This document shows positions 59,862 to 64,000 of a DNA stretch of 64,000 nt, in pieces. The notes under the pieces were generated by a model. The model saw only the letters and a program-made list of their open reading frames with translations, made no database searches and had not been told where the DNA came from. The position numbers were made by a program, and so were the translations under genes. The stretch's first letter is position 1. The number at the start of each line of letters is the position of its first letter. The DNA comes from Enoplosus armatus (taxonomy: Eukaryota; Chordata; Actinopteri; Centrarchiformes; Enoplosidae), in contig NC_092190.1 in NCBI RefSeq assembly GCF_043641665.1, forward strand, positions 22,833,048-22,897,047, read 5' to 3'.

Positions 59862-62800
59862 CTTCACCGGGTGGACGGGATGACTTGAAAGTAGAGGAAT
59901 GATTTTACCCTGGAGAGCAGTGTGAAAGTGAAGAGCGCTCACTACGCAGCTACTTCTGGGGACCACAATGTCCCCAGAAACACGCTGCACACTGACTGAC
60001 AAAAGAAGCAGAAGAATCTGAGTCCGACTGACGATCTGAATCTTCGACTTTCAGGGGTCCCTTTAGCATACAGTGGGTTTATTAGGTTTATTATTAGGTC
60101 TTTTTCGTTGGAAACAGCTGCCTGCTAAAGGGCACTAAAATGCTCCATGGAGCTGAGGGGAACAGCAGTCAAGTCATAATTCTCTACAGGTTTGTCACTA
60201 CGAGTGACACCTTTCACATTTCACACTCATTTGAGCCATTATTAATATTTAAATATTGAACCGTGCAGCTCGTTGCCGCTGTGTCAAAAATGCTACATGC
60301 TAATGATTGCAGTAAATATAAGATGTATGGGTATATTAATGATAATTAATGTTGCGCAGATAAAGGGAACAGCTGCAGGAAGCCAACAATAAAGTGACAG
60401 ATGTCCTTGAAATGTGCTATAGCATCTGTCAGTACCTTAAAATTCTGGCATTGAAATTACATCACTTCCAGCTAAAAGTAATCCTTCAAACTGTGAGCAA
60501 TCTCCTTTCATCTGAACACCACTCATTTTTGTTCAAACCTTGTCCAGTGTTCTCATCTACCACGAGCTGCACGAGGCGACACACATGGAGGAAGGTTGAG
60601 ATTAGACCTGAACGGGGAAAGGGCAGTCTAGCCTGACCCGTTTGGATTGAACAAGGTGGGCGAACTGTGTTCAATTTCCCATGTCTTTCGAGATAAGGGT
60701 TACAGCAGGTAACGCGTTTAACACTTCCATCAATCACACTCATGTTCCATTAATGTCATGCGTCTGTGTGTGCGTGCTTGGTGCAACTAGAGGATGTATG
60801 AATGTGTACAAGTTGCTCTACGTTGGCTTTCTCTGATTAAACTGGTCCCTCTGTGTGTGCAAACACTTTTGCTCTTTCCATCAGCGAGCCCACCTGTGGT
60901 CCCTCTCGCAGGCTGAGAATACATTCATAGTTGGGTAACTTCAGTACAGAGACATTTTACAGTAAGTAGCCAATAACCACTAGCAGCAGCTTCTGCAGTA
61001 CAGCCTGACTCTCTTCTTCCACATCACTGCTTGCCTAACAACACGCTCAAATGGTACCAACATCTACAGGCAGTGGGTCCAGTGGATGCAACCCGTCCAA
61101 CAAAGTTTCTAGAAATCTCCACAAATTGCATTGCGGCAATCAGATAAAATGCATCCAGCTCTCAATGTTAAAAGTTATCTGATTGTGACAAAGGGACGGA
61201 GCTAATGTTATTCCTCACTCGGCTGAAGCTTGAATGGCGCTTTTTTTTTGTGCTGATAAGCAAAAAGCTGGACAGCACTATAGAAGTCCACATATTGATT
61301 GGTCTCAGGACGGTGTTTTTCACTCAGAGTGAGTAAAGTTACTCTTGGAATAGAAAAGTTTTGTATGAAAACACAAAGAAGCACAAAAGTGAAAGTTCAT
61401 CAGCACAACTACGGCGACACAACTCTGTCTCCTCCAAATCACAGATTATACTACTCTATTGTTTTTGCCAAATACAATTCATTTTCGGGAAACATAATTA
61501 AGTAGCACTAAGTACTACATGTACCACTCGAGGGGTGGATGGTGGGCGTACAAAGCACAGGACTTTGACACGGAGACTTTTGAAAGGCTGATTCGGCTAA
61601 TGGTTGGCATTTAAACAACTGATCTGCTATCAGACCAACAGATATTAATTGGCCAGTCCTTTCAAACACAACTCACGTAACACAGAGGTCGGGCTGCACG
61701 GCTTTCCCTCCTCACTCTGTTGTTTTTATATCAACCGCTCACAATCTGTCCAGGAGGCTCCTCAGAGAAGATTGCTCATCAGGCCTGGAGTCTTGCTCTC
61801 GTCTCTCTCTGGCCACAACACAAGCCTGTGAACCACTGACACTTGTATCACAACCCCAGTCTGTGTGAGACACACAGGCTTTAAAATCCACCTCCAAATA
61901 CGAGGCCTGACATTGCTCTTCCCGCCGCCCTGACAGCGGCACAGCTCGCCTCGCACCTTATTACCTGTAAGCAGCATCCTCAAAGGAATCTCTGTGGTCG
62001 CAGAGGGATGTGACTGACCTCACCTGTCACCTGGCTCAAAGGCTTTTGTTGTCGGTGATCTGCCAGATGCGACAATGGAGCAGCAACATGCCGTGGCCGG
62101 GCATGGCCGCGTGTCACTAGACTGATTAGTGACCTTTATAATTGTACAAATACATGTGGGGGCTGAAATAACGGCGTGTCATAGGGAAAGTCAATACACC
62201 GCCACTGCAAACGCTGCAATAAAAGTGAGTCACAGCGGGCCACATGCCAATTAGCAAAAACCCTACACATACTATATGTCAGTCAAGGCTGTGTTCCTGT
62301 CTGGACTACGTTGCCGTGGCTTTTGAGACTGTTCCGCTCAACAGTTCTTTAATTTTTTTGTCCAATTAACATGCAGTTAAGATACAGATGACTTGGCCTA
62401 ATTGGGGAGGCGTTAGCTGTCCGGTCTTACTTTAAAAGCCTAAAAGTGCTGATTGCCAGACCTCTTCATTGCTGCAAAATGCCGCTAATTAACACTCAGC
62501 CTGTCGTGACCCACTTCAGAGGCAGTGTGTTACTTCAGACTTTCAAGTGGTTTTTACATGATGTGATTACATTACATGTTGTGGCCACCACCAATATATG
62601 TGACCCGTTTTTTAAAGCTGCATTCATTTGTAAGCGCAATTTACGCCATGTTATCGCCATTAGATCCATTGCGTTTTTGACATTCCAGTTTTGACTTTCA
62701 GCAGGAGCCAGTGGGCTTGGGACGGAGTGCCACAGACAGAGCAGGGAAGTCGGGCAACCGCATCGCTGATTTAGGTCTTTTAATGAGATAAGAAAAAACA

Positions 62801-63420
62801 TCAGCTCTATCCTTGTCTGTTTTTGACTGTCACATAATGATTATTTCTGTGACAAATATTCCTATTTGGCATGGGTGCTGTTGAAGTGTAACATCCCATA
62901 ATGCCCTTTGTTTGGAAAACACAGCTATAGCTTTTGGAATTGCTCGCTAAGGTCAGCTTGACCATCTGCTCCTCTACGTCCTAAATGTGTACATTTGCCA
63001 ACCGAGCGGGGCTGACACTCTACCTCCCGGAGCTATTCAGAAACTGCCCCCGCCCCACCTACAATCACTAGCCAGACATATTAACATGCTTATGCGAATG
63101 CCTTTTCTGTGCCAAGGATATTACCTTGGCGATTCTGCACAGGTTGTGGAGAATAATTAAACATACTGTTAGAAATAATAACCAAAAGGTTACAATTGCA
63201 TGATCAGGATTTACCATTAGGTTTATATTTACAGTATTACTTTCTTCTCAGTGCTGTTTTGGGTCGGTTAGCAGTGCTCACATTAGGAGTCATGTGCTAT
63301 GTCGAATCTGCGTTATCATCAGCTTTGTCTACGACTTTGTAAAAAGATGAAAAAGAGGCAGTGATGAAGAGAATGTGACAGATATGCTCTGAGTTGGTCT
63401 CTTTTCTTCCAGCTTCCTGA

Positions 63421-63690
63421 TTGCTCTCAGCTGCAGGAGGAGAGGATCCATCCCTCCTTCAAACTCCTATCACCCTCCACATCTCTGCCTGTCTCCTTGA
63501 TATGTCCTCCTGGACTATCTTATCCACTTCTATACAACCCTCAGACTTCAGCCTTTTATCTCCACTCTTCTCCCCTGACTCTATCTTTCTTGACTCCTCC
63601 AAGTTCAGCCCCCAAATGGTACAAAAATCCAACAACCTTGATGTCCTCCCTCCACTCTTCGGCTTGACCATGCTCTTTGTAGTTTACTGA
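63421..63690 (+). pseudogene. Possible degraded LINE-like ORF (weak)
   Basis: An 89-codon plus-strand ORF contains HISACLLDMSSW, which recalls the xxSxCLxDIxxWM segment just before the primer-grip region of several fish LINE reverse transcriptases. The rest matches poorly. It may be a chance Ser/Leu-rich frame in a pyrimidine-rich stretch. Confidence 0.15.
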
Positions 63691-64000
63691 AGGAAAATCG
63701 ACATAAGAGTACGATCAGACAGAAGCAAGGCCTTTGTGGTGTGACAACGTTAATTTTGATGGATACCGTTCCTGTAAAGCCCTTTAAATCTAAATAAAAA
63801 AGCTCTGCTGTTGGTAGTTATTGTAAATTCAATGCGCAATTAGGATCTCCGTATTCACAGCTAATAAAGTAACAAAATATTTTACGCCTTTGGGTGCAAA
63901 TCATTTGCTTCTAGCATTCAGCTCTAAATCAAACAGGGAAATTCTCTTTATCCCATCTATCAAGACCCCAAACCATAAAGCAAAATGTATCTCGATGCAA

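Larger units (their letters stand above)
57063..64000. other. Upstream non-coding stretch
   Basis: AT-rich unique sequence. The only items of note are the candidate exon at 59805-59861 and the weak LINE-like ORF at 63421. Confidence 0.5.

Overview
This is a vertebrate nuclear genomic window, most likely from a ray-finned (percomorph-type) fish. It is almost entirely non-coding. It has long (CA)n/(TG)n microsatellites, long poly-G/poly-C tracts, fragments of L2/CR1/Rex-type LINEs with the usual teleost 3' ends, and short non-autonomous DNA-transposon-like repeats. No bacterial, viral or organellar gene organisation is present. Most open reading frames of 60-190 codons in the window are chance ORFs or translations of simple repeats.

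The one host coding segment I can defend is a 20-codon first exon on the minus strand at 17815-17874. It encodes MNQTATVSHQVKCQSTKAIK and ends exactly at a consensus splice donor (AAG|GTAAGC). As I recall it, this matches the alternative N-terminus of the Kv4 channel auxiliary subunit DPP10 (isoform a). A CpG-rich 5' flank with a CCAAT box in the right orientation lies just upstream. The gene is read toward lower coordinates, so 1-17814 is the start of a large intron 1 and 17875 to 64000 is promoter and 5' flank, or intron of longer isoforms if other first exons exist. A second, much weaker first-exon candidate on the same strand is at 59805-59861.

Layout: 1-17.8 kb is intronic, with a hAT-like fragment (3.3 kb), a shared teleost repeat (3.9 kb), microsatellites, a 467-bp MITE (13.5 kb), a G-quadruplex-like run with CA/CG tracts (16.85-17.2 kb), and a CTG/TGG repeat directly after the exon donor. 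17.9-18.1 kb is the promoter region. 18.1-52.5 kb is upstream non-coding DNA with scattered repeats: a LINE remnant at 23.1-23.9 kb, hAT-like repeats at 27 and 30 kb, an unclassified repeat at 33.1-33.6 kb, CA/TG clusters at 36.3-36.8 kb, a LINE 3' end at 39.9 kb, a second inverted copy of the MITE at 42.8 kb, and a dispersed repeat at 44.7 kb. 52.5-57.1 kb is a transposon graveyard, with a plus-strand LINE split by another repeat and a minus-strand LINE nested inside an older LINE. 57.1-64 kb is ordinary AT-rich non-coding sequence.

Nothing here looks like a new multi-gene system. The most informative items are the dpp10a exon with its promoter and adjacent triplet repeat, the possible upstream alternative exon, the inverted MITE pair that flanks the promoter, and the nested LINEs.
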